A stretch of 64,000 nt of DNA, from positions 1 to 64,000 of the forward strand of contig NZ_AKFJ01000121.1 in the NCBI RefSeq assembly GCF_000272475.1, given 5' to 3'. The notes below the pieces were generated by a model that was given only the letters and a program-made list of their open reading frames with translations, had not been told where the DNA came from and did no database searches. Both the position numbers and the translations under genes were made by a program. Source of the stretch: Novosphingobium sp. Rr 2-17 (lineage in GTDB: Bacteria; Pseudomonadota; Alphaproteobacteria; Sphingomonadales; Sphingomonadaceae). Below are positions 35,022 through 44,225 of the stretch, one piece after another (position 1 is the first letter of the stretch; each line of letters begins with the position of its first letter).

Positions 35022-36300
35022 GCGCTGTTTGCTCCAGGCGAGGTGAAAACGTTCGGGCACGGCGGATTTCCGGGAACAGCCATGCCCAAGCAAGCGTGAC
35101 GAATATGGCACCGGTCCCGCCGAAAACAACCGCTCCGGTCGCGCCCAGCAACGACGCGGCGATGCCGGACTGCATCTCGCCGAGTTCGTTCGAGGCGGAG
35201 ATCGCCAGGCCCGAAATCGCCGAGACGCGCCCGCGCATCTCGTCGGGCGTGCGCAACTGGACGAGCGACAAGCGGATGAACACCGAGATCATGTCTGCCG
35301 CGCCCAGGCCGGCCAGGAAAATGAGCGACAGCGGAAACCAACGCGACAGGCCGAAGCCCACGGTCATCGCACCATAAACGGCGACCGCGAGCAGCATCTT
35401 CACACCGACTTCACGCTCCAGCGGGCGGATCGAGAGCCAGATCGCGACCGAGGCCGCGCCCAGCGCTGTGGCCGCGCGCATCTGCCCAAGTCCCTCCGCA
35501 CCAACGTGGAGGATGTCACGCGCGAAAACCGGCATCAGCGCGGTCGCGCCGCCCAGCAGAACGGCGAAGAGGTCGAGCGTGGTGCAGCCCAGCAGGAACC
35601 GCTCGGTCCAGACGAAACGGAAGCCCTCAACGATCTGGCGCACGGGATTGCTGCGCCGCGCATCGGGCGCCAAACGCCTCATGCCGACGATGGACAGCAC
35701 GAGGACGGCAGCCACCGTTTGCATCACCGCAGAGGTCCAATACGGCACCGGATGATGGGCGGCGTAGAGAAAGCCATAGGCAGCGGGTCCGACGATGGTG
35801 GCCCCCTGGCCTGCGATCGAATTGAGCGCGATCGCCTTGGGCAATAGCTGCGGTGGTACGATGTTGGGTGCGATGGCGCTGAACGACGGGTTGAGGAAGA
35901 CGCGCACCATGCCGTGCAAGACGGCGAAACAGTACAGGCCCGGCAGGCTGTGGATGTTGAGCCATGTCATCACACCCAGGCCCAGCGCGATCAGCACATC
36001 GATGGCCGAGGCGAGGGCGGCGACCTTGCGACGATCGAAGCGATCGACAACGACCCCCGCAACCGGCGTCAGCAGGAAAATCGGCGCGAATTGCGCAAAA
36101 CCCAACAAGCCGAGGTGGAAGGAGGCACGCGGGATCGACATGCCGTATTCGCCGCGCGCGACATCGTAGAGCTGGTAGGCAATGATGACGACCATCCCGG
36201 TAGATGCCAGCGAGGCGCAGAACCGAGCCAGCCAGAACCTGCGATAGTCGGCAATCTGCAGCGGTGATGTCGGAGCGGGAGTTTCAGTGCGAGAAGTCAC
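35011..36300 (-). CDS. MFS transporter, EntS-like
   Basis: This is a 429-residue major facilitator with about 12 hydrophobic segments. The loop after helix 2 has VVVDRFDRRKV, the MFS signature, and the N-terminus (LQIADYRRFWLARFCASLASTGM) resembles the EntS/MFS_3 group of exporters, some of which export siderophores. No siderophore genes are nearby, so the substrate is unknown. It starts with GTG at 36300 with a poor ribosome site; no nearby ATG is better. It is coupled to cysK. Confidence 0.88.
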   Translation of the reverse strand: MTSRTETPAPTSPLQIADYRRFWLARFCASLASTGMVVIIAYQLYDVARGEYGMSIPRASFHLGLLGFAQFAPIFLLTPVAGVVVDRFDRRKVAALASAIDVLIALGLGVMTWLNIHSLPGLYCFAVLHGMVRVFLNPSFSAIAPNIVPPQLLPKAIALNSIAGQGATIVGPAAYGFLYAAHHPVPYWTSAVMQTVAAVLVLSIVGMRRLAPDARRSNPVRQIVEGFRFVWTERFLLGCTTLDLFAVLLGGATALMPVFARDILHVGAEGLGQMRAATALGAASVAIWLSIRPLEREVGVKMLLAVAVYGAMTVGFGLSRWFPLSLIFLAGLGAADMISVFIRLSLVQLRTPDEMRGRVSAISGLAISASNELGEMQSGIAASLLGATGAVVFGGTGAIFVTLAWAWLFPEIRRARTFSPRLEQTAHEG

Positions 36301-36410
36301 GCTGGGTCAATGGCATTCGGGGTGCCTGTTGCCAAGTCGCGGCCTTATTGGAAATTCACGATAGTCCCAAGCGGATCAGATACTAAACCGACACAAGCAG
36401 TTGTTTGCCG

Positions 36411-36749
36411 TCAGCGCCGCGGACGCAGGCGCGGGTTCGGCTGGATGGTATGGACCAGCTTGAGGAAGTCATCGATGCGGATGATCCGCTCGAACTGAAA
36501 GCCTGACCGGCCTTCGTGCGACCAGATCAGATGTGCCTCGATGCGACCGATCACGGGCAGGCGCATGACCAGGCGCTCTCCACGTTCTATCACAAGCTCA
36601 CCCTGGGACATGAAGCCTTGGGCGGAAATGTTGACGATATGCAACGGCAACTCGCCAAGCGCGCGATGCTCGGCGGTTACGTTATAGTCCACTGGATGGC
36701 GTGCCGCGCGACGTTTGTCGGTCACGGTAAGCTGCGCCCCTGAACTCAT
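36411..36749 (-). CDS. PilZ domain protein (c-di-GMP binding)
   Basis: The 112-residue protein is almost only a PilZ domain. The c-di-GMP-binding motifs are visible: RxxxR in RRAAR (residues 13-17) and [D/N]xSxxG in NISAQG (40-45). It is therefore a likely c-di-GMP effector that controls motility, biofilm or envelope functions through a partner protein. The start at 36749 is preferred to one 22 codons upstream. It lies alone between two minus-strand genes. Confidence 0.9.
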   Translation of the reverse strand: MSSGAQLTVTDKRRAARHPVDYNVTAEHRALGELPLHIVNISAQGFMSQGELVIERGERLVMRLPVIGRIEAHLIWSHEGRSGFQFERIIRIDDFLKLVHTIQPNPRLRPRR

Positions 36750-36845
36750 GTCATCAAGACCTCTGCGTTGGAACGTGAGGCTAGACTGTAGCTTCAAATG
36801 GTAAACAAACCGCAAAGGCCGAGCTGGGGTGCCCCGTCCAGGCGG

Positions 36846-38075
36846 TTAGATGCCCCGGAGGATACCGTGCTTCTTCTTGCCCAGGCTAAGCTTGCGGATT
36901 TCCCCGGCAGGCACCGCTACCAACAGTGCTGGATCACTTGCCAGCACATCGTCCAGCCGCACCGCGCCTTCCGCGATCTTGCGCTTGGCTTCACCGCCCG
37001 AGGCCGCAAAGCCCAGCGCGATGCACGCTGCCCCCAGACGGATGCCTTCGCCATCGACTTCGATGGTCGGTAGGTCTTCGCCAAGGCCGCCGCCGGCAAA
37101 GGTCGTCTGTGCAGTCGCAGCGGCAGAAATCGCGGCGTCCTCACCCCGGCACAGCTTGGTGATCTCATTGGCGAGGACCACCTTGGCGTCGTTGATTTCG
37201 GCACCTTCCAGCGCTTCGAGGCGGATGATCTCGCCCAACGGCAAGTCGGTGAACAAGCGCAGGAAGCGCCCGACATCGCGATCATCGCAATTGCGCCAGT
37301 ATTGCCAGAAATCGTACGCCGGCAACTGATCCTCGTTGAGCCACACCGCGCCGCCCATCGATTTGCCCATCTTGGCGCCGTCGGCGGTGGTGAGCAGGGG
37401 GGTAGTCAGTCCGAACACTTCCTTGCCGTCCATCCGGCGGGTCAGTTCGATACCGTTGACGATGTTGCCCCACTGGTCCGATCCGCCCATCTGCAGCGCC
37501 ACGCCCTTGTCGCGCGCCAGATGGCGGAAATCGTAGCCTTGGAGGATCATGTAGTTGAATTCGAGGAAGGTCATCGGCTGCTCGCGCTCAAGCCGCAGCT
37601 TCACCGAATCGAACGACATCATCCGGTTGACGGTGAAGTGGGTGCCCACTTCCTGCAGCAACTGGATGTAGCCCAACTGGCCCAGCCAATCCTGGTTGTT
37701 GACCATGATCGCATCGGTCGGTCCATCACCGAACTTGAGCAGGCGCGAGAAGATCGAGAAGATGCCCTGGATGTTGGCCTCGATCGTCTCGTCCGACAGC
37801 ATCTTGCGGCTCTCGTCGCGGCCGGTGGGATCGCCGATGCGGGTGGTGCCGCCGCCCATCAGGACCACCGGCTTGTGCCCGGTCTGCTGGAGGCGGCGCA
37901 GCATCATGATCTGCACCAGGCTGCCGACATGGAGCGACGGCGCGGTCGCGTCGAAGCCGATATACCCCGGCACCACCTGCTTGGCCGCCAAGGCATCGAG
38001 CCCGTGGGCATCGGTCTGCTGGTGGATGTAGCCGCGCTCGTCGAGGAGGCGGAGCAGGGAGGAAGTGTAGGTCAT
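36846..38075 (-). CDS. tyrS: Tyrosyl-tRNA synthetase
   Basis: TyrS charges tRNA-Tyr; a tRNA-Tyr gene is elsewhere in this window. The 409-residue protein has a class I core with the HIGH-like SLHVGSL, the tyrosine-binding QMGGSDQWGNI and the KMSKS-like motif KMGKSMGG, plus a C-terminal S4-like domain (GEAKRKIAEGAVRLDD). The ATG at 38075 (TYTSSLLRLL) fits homologous starts; an ATG at 38087 would add four residues. Neither has a good ribosome site. Confidence 0.96.
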   Translation of the reverse strand: MTYTSSLLRLLDERGYIHQQTDAHGLDALAAKQVVPGYIGFDATAPSLHVGSLVQIMMLRRLQQTGHKPVVLMGGGTTRIGDPTGRDESRKMLSDETIEANIQGIFSIFSRLLKFGDGPTDAIMVNNQDWLGQLGYIQLLQEVGTHFTVNRMMSFDSVKLRLEREQPMTFLEFNYMILQGYDFRHLARDKGVALQMGGSDQWGNIVNGIELTRRMDGKEVFGLTTPLLTTADGAKMGKSMGGAVWLNEDQLPAYDFWQYWRNCDDRDVGRFLRLFTDLPLGEIIRLEALEGAEINDAKVVLANEITKLCRGEDAAISAAATAQTTFAGGGLGEDLPTIEVDGEGIRLGAACIALGFAASGGEAKRKIAEGAVRLDDVLASDPALLVAVPAGEIRKLSLGKKKHGILRGI

Positions 38076-38158
38076 CGGCTTCTTCATCGTTTTCGAGGAG
38101 CGGCGCGCGTAGCACGCGATGGTGCGGAAACAAAGATGCGAGCAATAAGGCAATAACG

Positions 38159-38181
38159 CCCCGCCGTGTCTCACGGCGGGG
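38159..38181. other. Perfect hairpin between tyrS and the DOMON-like gene
   Basis: CCCCGCCGTG and CACGGCGGGG form a ten-base perfect stem with a three-base loop. It lies between two divergent genes, so it would be in a leader region and not behind a gene. There is no T-run. It could be a protein-binding palindrome or an RNA structure in the tyrS leader; the sequence alone does not decide. Confidence 0.5.
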
Positions 38182-38236
38182 GGATGGATTTAAAACAGGA
38201 TTGCCAAGCCCGCGTTCGACACCGCACACGTAAGCG

Positions 38237-38776
38237 ATGAACGAGTTGACTCCGCACCCTGCCTTCCCCCCCGCGCAAGTGCGCAGCATCCAGGCGAAGA
38301 TCATTGGCTTTGACGGCAACTGGCTGCGCGCCCGTTGGAATATCCTGGGCGTTGGCGCGCTGGTGGTGCCGCCGTTCGCTGGACGCGGGCGCGCCGATGG
38401 CTTGTGGCAGACCACGTGCTTTGAACTGTTCATCCAGCCAGACGATGGCGCCCCCGCGTATGTCGAGATCAATCTTTCGCCGTCAGAGCGTTGGAATATC
38501 TACGATTTCGCCGGGCGTCGCGAAGGCATGGCCGAACGGGCGATGCCGCGCGAACCGGACTGCACTTTGCGGCTAGGCAGCGACATGGCGATCTTCGACG
38601 CCGCGATCCCGGTCGCAGGACTGCCGTCCGCGCCGTGGCGTTGTGGCTTCAATGCCGTGATCGAGGAGCAGGGCGGAGCGAAAAGCTATTGGGGCCTGGA
38701 ACACCACGGCGCGGAGCCCGATTTCCACGATCCGGCTTGCTTCACTCTCGCCGTTGCGGCACCCAGCCCGGCATGA
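38237..38776 (+). CDS. DOMON-like domain protein
   Basis: The 179-residue protein resembles the DOMON-like domain proteins often placed next to DUF1343 genes. It is a beta-rich fold with the segments DGLWQTTCFELFIQ and YVEINLSPSERWNIYDF. DOMON-like domains bind heme or sugars in other proteins. There is no signal peptide, so it should be cytoplasmic. The stop overlaps the next start (ATGA), which strongly suggests a joint function with the muramidase. Confidence 0.85.
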   Translation: MNELTPHPAFPPAQVRSIQAKIIGFDGNWLRARWNILGVGALVVPPFAGRGRADGLWQTTCFELFIQPDDGAPAYVEINLSPSERWNIYDFAGRREGMAERAMPREPDCTLRLGSDMAIFDAAIPVAGLPSAPWRCGFNAVIEEQGGAKSYWGLEHHGAEPDFHDPACFTLAVAAPSPA

Positions 38777-39969
38777 AATTCGGTATCGACCGTCTTTTGA
38801 CGGACCCTGCATTGCTCAAGGCCCTGGATAGGCGCCGTGTCGCGCTCGTCGCTCATCCCGCTTCGGTTACCGAAGGGCTGGTCCATTCGCTCGACGCGCT
38901 GATCGCGGCGGGTGTGAACGTGACCAGCGCCTTTGGCCCGCAGCACGGGCTGAAGGGCGACAAGCAGGACAACATGGTCGAGACCCTGGACGAGACCGAT
39001 CCGGCTTACGGTATCCCGGTGTTCAGCCTCTATGGCGAAGTGCGCCGGCCCAGCGGGCAGATGATATCCACCGCCGATGTATTCTTGTTCGATTTGCAGG
39101 ACTTGGGTTGCCGCATCTACACCTTCGTCACCACGCTACTGTATTTGCTCCAGGAAGCGTCCGCGCAGGGCAAGAGCGTGTGGGTGCTCGATCGTCCCAA
39201 CCCCGCCGGTCGCCCGATCGAGGGCACCACGTTGCTCGCCGGGCAGGAAAGCTTCGTCGGCGCCGGGCCGATGCCGATGCGACACGGGCTGACGCTGGGC
39301 GAGATGGGCCACTGGTTCATTCGCGAATTCAACCTCGACGTCGATTATCGCGTCGTCGCGATGGAGGGCTGGGCGCCCGAAGGTCCGGGCTTTGGCTGGC
39401 CGCAGGACCGGATCTGGATCAACCCAAGCCCCAACGCCGCCAACCTCAATATGGCGCGCGCCTATGCCGGTACGGTGATGCTGGAAGGCACGACGCTGTC
39501 CGAAGGGCGTGGCACCACCCGACCGCTCGAAGTGCTGTTCGGCGCGCCCGACATCGACGCCAAGGCAGTGCTGGCCGAGATGACTCGCTTTGCGCCGGAA
39601 TGGCTATCGGGCTGCGCCTTGCGTGAATGCTGGTTCGAGCCGACCTTCCACAAGCACGCCAAGACCTTGTGCAATGGCTTGATGATCCATGCCGAGGGCA
39701 CCTTCTACGATCATCACGCCTTCCGCCCCTGGCGACTGCAGGCTTTGGCCTTCAAGGCGATCCGCACGCTGTATCCGGACTACCCGATCTGGCGCGATTT
39801 CCCGTATGAGTACGAGTTCGACCGCCTCGCCATCGACGTCATCAACGGCGGCCCCGCCTTGCGCCAATGGGTGGACGATTCCTCGGCGAGTCCGCGCGAT
39901 CTGGATGCCGCGGCCGGAGCGGACGAAGTGGCATGGCGCGAAGCGGTGGCAGACCTGCTAATCTATTGA
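38773..39969 (+). CDS. DUF1343 family exo-beta-N-acetylmuramidase (NamZ-like)
   Basis: The 398-residue protein belongs to DUF1343. Characterised members (NamZ, CAZy family GH171) remove terminal MurNAc from peptidoglycan fragments. The start FGIDRLLTDPALLKAL, AFGPQHGLKGDKQDN, PVFSLYGEVRRPSGQM, DLQDLGCRIYTF and WVLDRPNPAGRP segments are family hallmarks. No signal peptide is seen at the chosen start, so the enzyme would act in the cytoplasm on imported muropeptides. Its start overlaps the DOMON-like gene. A function in cell-wall recycling is inferred from the family. Confidence 0.9.
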   Translation: MKFGIDRLLTDPALLKALDRRRVALVAHPASVTEGLVHSLDALIAAGVNVTSAFGPQHGLKGDKQDNMVETLDETDPAYGIPVFSLYGEVRRPSGQMISTADVFLFDLQDLGCRIYTFVTTLLYLLQEASAQGKSVWVLDRPNPAGRPIEGTTLLAGQESFVGAGPMPMRHGLTLGEMGHWFIREFNLDVDYRVVAMEGWAPEGPGFGWPQDRIWINPSPNAANLNMARAYAGTVMLEGTTLSEGRGTTRPLEVLFGAPDIDAKAVLAEMTRFAPEWLSGCALRECWFEPTFHKHAKTLCNGLMIHAEGTFYDHHAFRPWRLQALAFKAIRTLYPDYPIWRDFPYEYEFDRLAIDVINGGPALRQWVDDSSASPRDLDAAAGADEVAWREAVADLLIY

Positions 39970-39988
39970 TAAGATTGCCCTGATCGCT

Positions 39989-40010
39989 CTGCCAACGCTA
40001 TACTTGGCAG
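39989..40010. terminator. Hairpin between convergent DUF1343 gene and gloB
   Basis: CTGCCAA and TTGGCAG form a seven-base stem around an eight-base loop, just after the muramidase stop, followed by CTTTGCTG on the plus strand. It is a weak terminator candidate. The remaining bases to 40202 show nothing I can support. Confidence 0.4.
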
Positions 40011-40202
40011 CTTTGCTGCAAGACGCAGCGATCCGGTATGGCCAGCTCGTGGATAGTCACACGAACCTAGCTTATAATATCAAGGGCAGGTGCCGGCTCG
40101 CTAGTCCATACCGCCGCCTAGCTATGGCGGGCACTTGTGCATGTTGCCGTTGGAGGTACCCCAAGCGAGTGCAAACAGAGCGCTATCGCTTGGGCCACTC
40201 GC

Positions 40203-40961
40203 TCAATACTGATCTTTGGCGCTTCGCAGTGCTGCAAAGGTAGCGACCGCGTCTCCGCCGCCCCAGCGAGCCTGCATTGTGGTGTCGTCAGCGCGTAGGA
40301 AAGGATTGGTCCGCAACTCGCGCTCCAGCTTGGTGGGCACAGTGGGCAAGCCCTTGTCGCGTCGCTGTGCTATCTCCTCGGCATAAAGCTGCAACTCGGC
40401 GTTGTCCGGGTCGGCGTGCAGCGCGAAGCGGGCATTGGCGGCGGTGTATTCGTGCGCGCAGTACAGCATCGTCTCGATCGGTAGCGCTTTGAGGCGTTGA
40501 AGCGAGGCCCAGAACTGCGGTGGCGTGCCCTCGAACATTCGGCCACAGCCCAGGGCGAACAGTGAATCGCCCACGAAAGCGATGCAGGCGCCGGGTAAAT
40601 GATATGCGATGTGCCCCAAGGTGTGGCCGCCCACGTCGATGACGTCGCCCTGGCGGTCTCCGATCGCCACCACGTCGCCCTGGCCGACAGTGCGGTCTAC
40701 CCCTTCGATCTTGTTGGCATCGCCTTCTGGCGCGGTGATGCGGCAGCCGGTGATGGCCTTGATCGCCGTGTTGCCGCCGGCATGGTCGCGGTGCCAGTGG
40801 GTGTTCCAGATCTGGGTGATTTGCCAGCCCTTGCGCGCGGCCTGACGCAAGTACTCGTCGGCATCGGGGGTATCGATGCAGACGGTCTCGCGGCTCTCCG
40901 TATCGTGCAGCAAGTAGCCGTAGTTGTCCGAAAGACAGGGGAACTGGTGGACCTCGAGCAT
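40203..40961 (-). CDS. gloB: Hydroxyacylglutathione hydrolase (glyoxalase II)
   Basis: GloB hydrolyses S-lactoylglutathione in methylglyoxal detoxification. The 252-residue protein has the binuclear metal motif HxHxDH in THWHRDHAGG, then GHTLGHIAY, the FVGDSLFALGCGRMFEG segment and LYCAHEYT. All metal ligands are present. The ATG at 40961 (LEVHQFPCLSDNYGY) is chosen because AAGGAG lies eight bases upstream; the ATG at 40967 is only two bases from it. Confidence 0.95.
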   Translation of the reverse strand: MLEVHQFPCLSDNYGYLLHDTESRETVCIDTPDADEYLRQAARKGWQITQIWNTHWHRDHAGGNTAIKAITGCRITAPEGDANKIEGVDRTVGQGDVVAIGDRQGDVIDVGGHTLGHIAYHLPGACIAFVGDSLFALGCGRMFEGTPPQFWASLQRLKALPIETMLYCAHEYTAANARFALHADPDNAELQLYAEEIAQRRDKGLPTVPTKLERELRTNPFLRADDTTMQARWGGGDAVATFAALRSAKDQY

Positions 40962-41024
40962 GCGCATCTCTCCTTGCTCGGGATGTAGGCCGTCCACCAC
41001 GCGTGTGAAAGGGCGGGCGCAAGC

Positions 41025-41054
41025 AAAAGCCCGCCCGGATCGCTCCGGACGGGC
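41025..41054 (-). terminator. Rho-independent terminator after rpsA
   Basis: On the minus strand GCCCGTCCGGA pairs with TCCGGGCGGGC across a short loop and is followed by TTTTGC. It closes the aroA-cmk-rpsA transcription unit before gloB. Confidence 0.8.
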
Positions 41055-41093
41055 CATGCTTTGTGTCAGCTTGGGTGAAGCCGAAGGTCGCTC

Positions 41094-42818
41094 TTACGAG
41101 CGGTTCTTCAGAGCCTCGCCCAGGATGTCGCCCAGCGACGCGCCCGAGTCGGACGAACCGTACTGCTCGACGGCTTCCTTCTCCTCGTGGAGCTGGCGAG
41201 CCTTGACCGAGAAGTTCGGCTTCTTCGAACGATCGAAGCCAGTGACCATGGCATCGAGCTTCTGGCCGACCTGGAAGCGATCGGGACGCTGCTCGTCGCG
41301 GTCGCGACCCAGGTCCGAACGCTTGATGAAGCCAGTGGCGCCATCGTCGCCAGCCTGCACTTCGAGGCCGCCGTCACGCACTTCGAGAATGGTGACGGTG
41401 ACGACTTCGCCGCGACGCAGCGAGCCGCCGGTCGAGGTGCCTGCAGCAGCAGCAACGCCGCCCGCGGCCGGAGCGCCACGCTCAAGCTGCTTCATGCCCA
41501 GGCTGATGCGCTCCTTCTCGACGTCGACGTCGAGAACCACGGCGGAGACTTCCTCGCCCTTGCGGTGCAGAGCCAGCGCGTCTTCGCCCGAGATGCCCCA
41601 AGCGATGTCGGACATGTGGACCATGCCGTCGACGTCGCCGTCCAGACCGATGAACAGACCGAACTCGGTTGCGTTCTTGACTTCACCCTCAACCTGCGAG
41701 CCAACGGGGTGACGCTCGGCGAAGGCTTCCCAGGGGTTCTGGTGGGCTTGCTTCAGGCCAAGGCTGATGCGGCGCTTGTCCGAATCGACTTCGAGAACGA
41801 CCACTTCGACTTCCTGCGACGTCGAGACGATCTTGCCGGGGTGGACGTTCTTCTTGGTCCACGACATTTCGGACACGTGGACGAGGCCTTCGATCCCCGC
41901 TTCCAGCTCCACGAAGGCGCCGTATTCGGTGATGTTGGTGACCGTGCCCTGCAGCTTGGCGCCGACCGGATACTTGACCGATGCGCCTTCCCAGGGATCG
42001 CTTTCCAACTGCTTCATGCCCAGCGAGATGCGCTGCGTTTCCGAGTTGATGCGGATGATCTGCACCTTCACGGTGTCGCCGATGGCGATCACTTCGCTCG
42101 GGTGGTTGACGCGCTTGTAGCTCATGTCGGTGACGTGGAGCAGGCCGTCGATGCCGCCCAGGTCAACGAACGCACCGTAATCGGTGATGTTCTTGACGAC
42201 GCCGTCGATGACCTGACCTTCGGTCAGCTTGTCGATCAGTTCGCTGCGCTGTTCGGCGCGGGTTTCTTCGAGGACGGCGCGGCGCGACACGACGATGTTG
42301 CCACGGCGACGGTCCATCTTGAGGATCTGGAAGGGCTGCGGCACATCCATCAGCGGAGCGACGTCGCGCACCGGACGGATATCGACCTGCGAGCCGGGGA
42401 GGAATGCCACGGCGCCGTCGAGGTCGACGGTGAAGCCGCCCTTGACGCGGCCGAAGATCACGCCCTCGACGCGCTTGCCTTCGCCGAACTCGCTTTCCAG
42501 CTTGTCCCAGGCAGCTTCGCGGCGGGCGCGGTCACGCGACAGCATCGCTTCGCCGTCGGCGTTCTCGACGCGGTCGACGTACACTTCGACTTCGTCACCG
42601 ACCTTGAGGCCGTGCTCGCCTTCGCCACGAGCGAACTCGCGCAGCGACACGCGGCCTTCGCTCTTGAGGCCTACGTCGATGACGGCCTTGTCGTTTTCGA
42701 TGGCGGTAATGGTGCCCTTGACGACGCGACCCTCAAAACCATCGTCGGCAGCGCCGCCGAACTGGTCATCAAGCATTTTCGCGAAGTCGTCGCGGGTAGG
42801 ATTGGCTACAGATGCCAT
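41094..42818 (-). CDS. rpsA: 30S ribosomal protein S1
   Basis: S1 binds mRNA and helps start translation on structured leaders. The 574-residue protein has six S1 repeats; several end with the typical RISLGMKQ or RISLGLKQ, and ITDYGAFVDLGG and ITEYGAFVEL mark repeats three and four. The start at 42818 (ASVANPTRDDF) fits homologues; an ATG seven codons upstream is possible. A short Ala/Gly-rich stretch separates the last two repeats. It is the last gene of the aroA-deaminase-cmk-rpsA cluster. Confidence 0.97.
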   Translation of the reverse strand: MASVANPTRDDFAKMLDDQFGGAADDGFEGRVVKGTITAIENDKAVIDVGLKSEGRVSLREFARGEGEHGLKVGDEVEVYVDRVENADGEAMLSRDRARREAAWDKLESEFGEGKRVEGVIFGRVKGGFTVDLDGAVAFLPGSQVDIRPVRDVAPLMDVPQPFQILKMDRRRGNIVVSRRAVLEETRAEQRSELIDKLTEGQVIDGVVKNITDYGAFVDLGGIDGLLHVTDMSYKRVNHPSEVIAIGDTVKVQIIRINSETQRISLGMKQLESDPWEGASVKYPVGAKLQGTVTNITEYGAFVELEAGIEGLVHVSEMSWTKKNVHPGKIVSTSQEVEVVVLEVDSDKRRISLGLKQAHQNPWEAFAERHPVGSQVEGEVKNATEFGLFIGLDGDVDGMVHMSDIAWGISGEDALALHRKGEEVSAVVLDVDVEKERISLGMKQLERGAPAAGGVAAAAGTSTGGSLRRGEVVTVTILEVRDGGLEVQAGDDGATGFIKRSDLGRDRDEQRPDRFQVGQKLDAMVTGFDRSKKPNFSVKARQLHEEKEAVEQYGSSDSGASLGDILGEALKNRS

Positions 42819-43071
42819 TATCAGGTCGTTCCTATTCATCTATTTTTCCGGCCAGGCGGTTGTATCCGCCGGTCTTTCTCCGCGCCGTCCGCACCATGCG
42901 GGAACGCGGGCCAAGAGGCCGAACTGCCGCGACGGTCGGATACCGAACGCGGCGCCTTTGCAGGTAAGCCTGCTCAGACCGGCGGCCCTTATGCGCGTAG
43001 GCGGTAAAAAGCAAGGAAAATGGGGCAGAGCCGGCCAAGCGCCGGGCCGGTGCCGGCCCAGTGCGTCCAGC

Positions 43072-43701
43072 TCAGTCTGCGTTCTGACGGGCGCGTTCCA
43101 CGATGCGGATTGCCTCAGCCACGGCCTGGTCCCGATCGAGGTTCGAGGTGTCGAGCACGACTGCGCCCTGGGCCACCGCGAGGGGGGAGTCTTTGCGTCC
43201 GCTGTCACGGGCGTCGCGGGCGGCGAGGTCGGCGGTGATTTCGTCGAGGGTTACCGAGCGGCCTTGGGCTTGCATCTCGGCAAAGCGACGCTGGGCGCGG
43301 GCGACGGTGCTGGCGGTGACGAAGATCTTCACGTCGGCATCGGGCGCGATGACGGTGCCGATGTCGCGCCCGTCCAGGACGGCGCCGCCGGCTTGCATCG
43401 CAAAGGCGCGTTGGCGTTCGTAGAGCGCGGCACGGACCTTCGGGTGGATCGAAACGCGGCTGGCGAGGCCGCCGCTTTCTTCGGAACGCAGCTCTGGCTC
43501 CAGGAGCAGGGCGTCCGGGAACCCGCATGCCGCCAGCGCATCTGTCTGATCGTCCGGATCGCCGCCTGCCAGCAACACTTGGCGCCCGACGGCGCGGTAG
43601 AGCAGCCCGGTATCGAGGTGGGGCAGGCCGAAATGCGCGGCGAGGGCCTTGGCAATCGTGCCTTTGCCCGAGGCGGTTGGTCCGTCGACGGCGATAATCA
43701 T
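43072..43701 (-). CDS. cmk: Cytidylate kinase
   Basis: Cmk phosphorylates CMP and dCMP. The 209-residue protein has the P-loop GPTASGKGT at residues 6-14, DTGLLYRAV, the LDGRDIGTVIAPDADVKIF core and the C-terminal VLDTSNL. Its place between aroA and rpsA is widely conserved, although here a deaminase gene separates it from aroA. The ATG at 43701 is the natural start; the longer reading overlaps the deaminase. Confidence 0.96.
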   Translation of the reverse strand: MIIAVDGPTASGKGTIAKALAAHFGLPHLDTGLLYRAVGRQVLLAGGDPDDQTDALAACGFPDALLLEPELRSEESGGLASRVSIHPKVRAALYERQRAFAMQAGGAVLDGRDIGTVIAPDADVKIFVTASTVARAQRRFAEMQAQGRSVTLDEITADLAARDARDSGRKDSPLAVAQGAVVLDTSNLDRDQAVAEAIRIVERARQNAD

Positions 43702-43741
43702 GGGCGCGCCATGACGGGCTGGCCGCCAAATGGCAAGGCGC

Positions 43742-44200
43742 TCAGTCGGCGATATCCTCGGCCCAGAGCTGGGGTTTCTCGGCAATGCAGCGGGCCATCA
43801 GCGCGGTGCAGCGGGTGTCTTCCAGGATCACTACTTCGACGCCGTGGTCGCGCAGGAATTGTTCGTTACCGCCGAAATTGCGGTTCTCGGCAATGACGAC
43901 GCGGGGGATCTTGAATTGCACGATTGTGCCAGCGCACATCATGCAAGGCGAAAGCGAGGTGTAGAGCGTGCAATCGCGGTAGCTGGCGCGGCGGCCCGCC
44001 GCTTGCAGGCAGTCCATCTCGCCGTGGAGGATCGGGTTGCCTTGCTGCACCCGGCGGTTGTGACCGGCTGCGACGATCTCTGCGCCCGAAGTCAGCACCG
44101 ATCCGATCGGCAAGCCTCCTTCGTTCCAGCTCTTGAGCGCCTGCTCGTAGCAAGCATCGATGGCGGCCTGATCTATCGCAGTCTGGTCGGTGTCGGTCAT
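43742..44200 (-). CDS. Nucleoside deaminase (cytidine/cytosine deaminase-like)
   Basis: This is a zinc-dependent deaminase of the CDA superfamily with 152 residues. The catalytic HxE motif is His59-Gly-Glu61 and the second zinc pair is in SPCMMC (Cys86, Cys89). The sequence around ALKSWNEGGLPIGSV and NPILHGEMDCLQAAGR is closer to yeast-type cytosine deaminases and guanine deaminases than to TadA. The substrate cannot be decided from sequence alone. It lies between aroA and cmk on the same strand, in a pathway-neutral position. Confidence 0.88.
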   Translation of the reverse strand: MTDTDQTAIDQAAIDACYEQALKSWNEGGLPIGSVLTSGAEIVAAGHNRRVQQGNPILHGEMDCLQAAGRRASYRDCTLYTSLSPCMMCAGTIVQFKIPRVVIAENRNFGGNEQFLRDHGVEVVILEDTRCTALMARCIAEKPQLWAEDIAD

Positions 44201-44225
44201 GACGCCAGTTTGCCTCGAACCAGCC

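Noticed and set aside
40004..40243. Plus-strand frame of 79 codons between the muramidase gene and gloB
   Set aside because: It runs into gloB in antisense, has no ribosome site and has a composition unlike a protein.
41187..43007. Open frame of 606 codons opposite rpsA
   Set aside because: Same cause: antisense of a GC-rich gene. The product has no recognisable domain and runs past the rpsA start into a promoter region.
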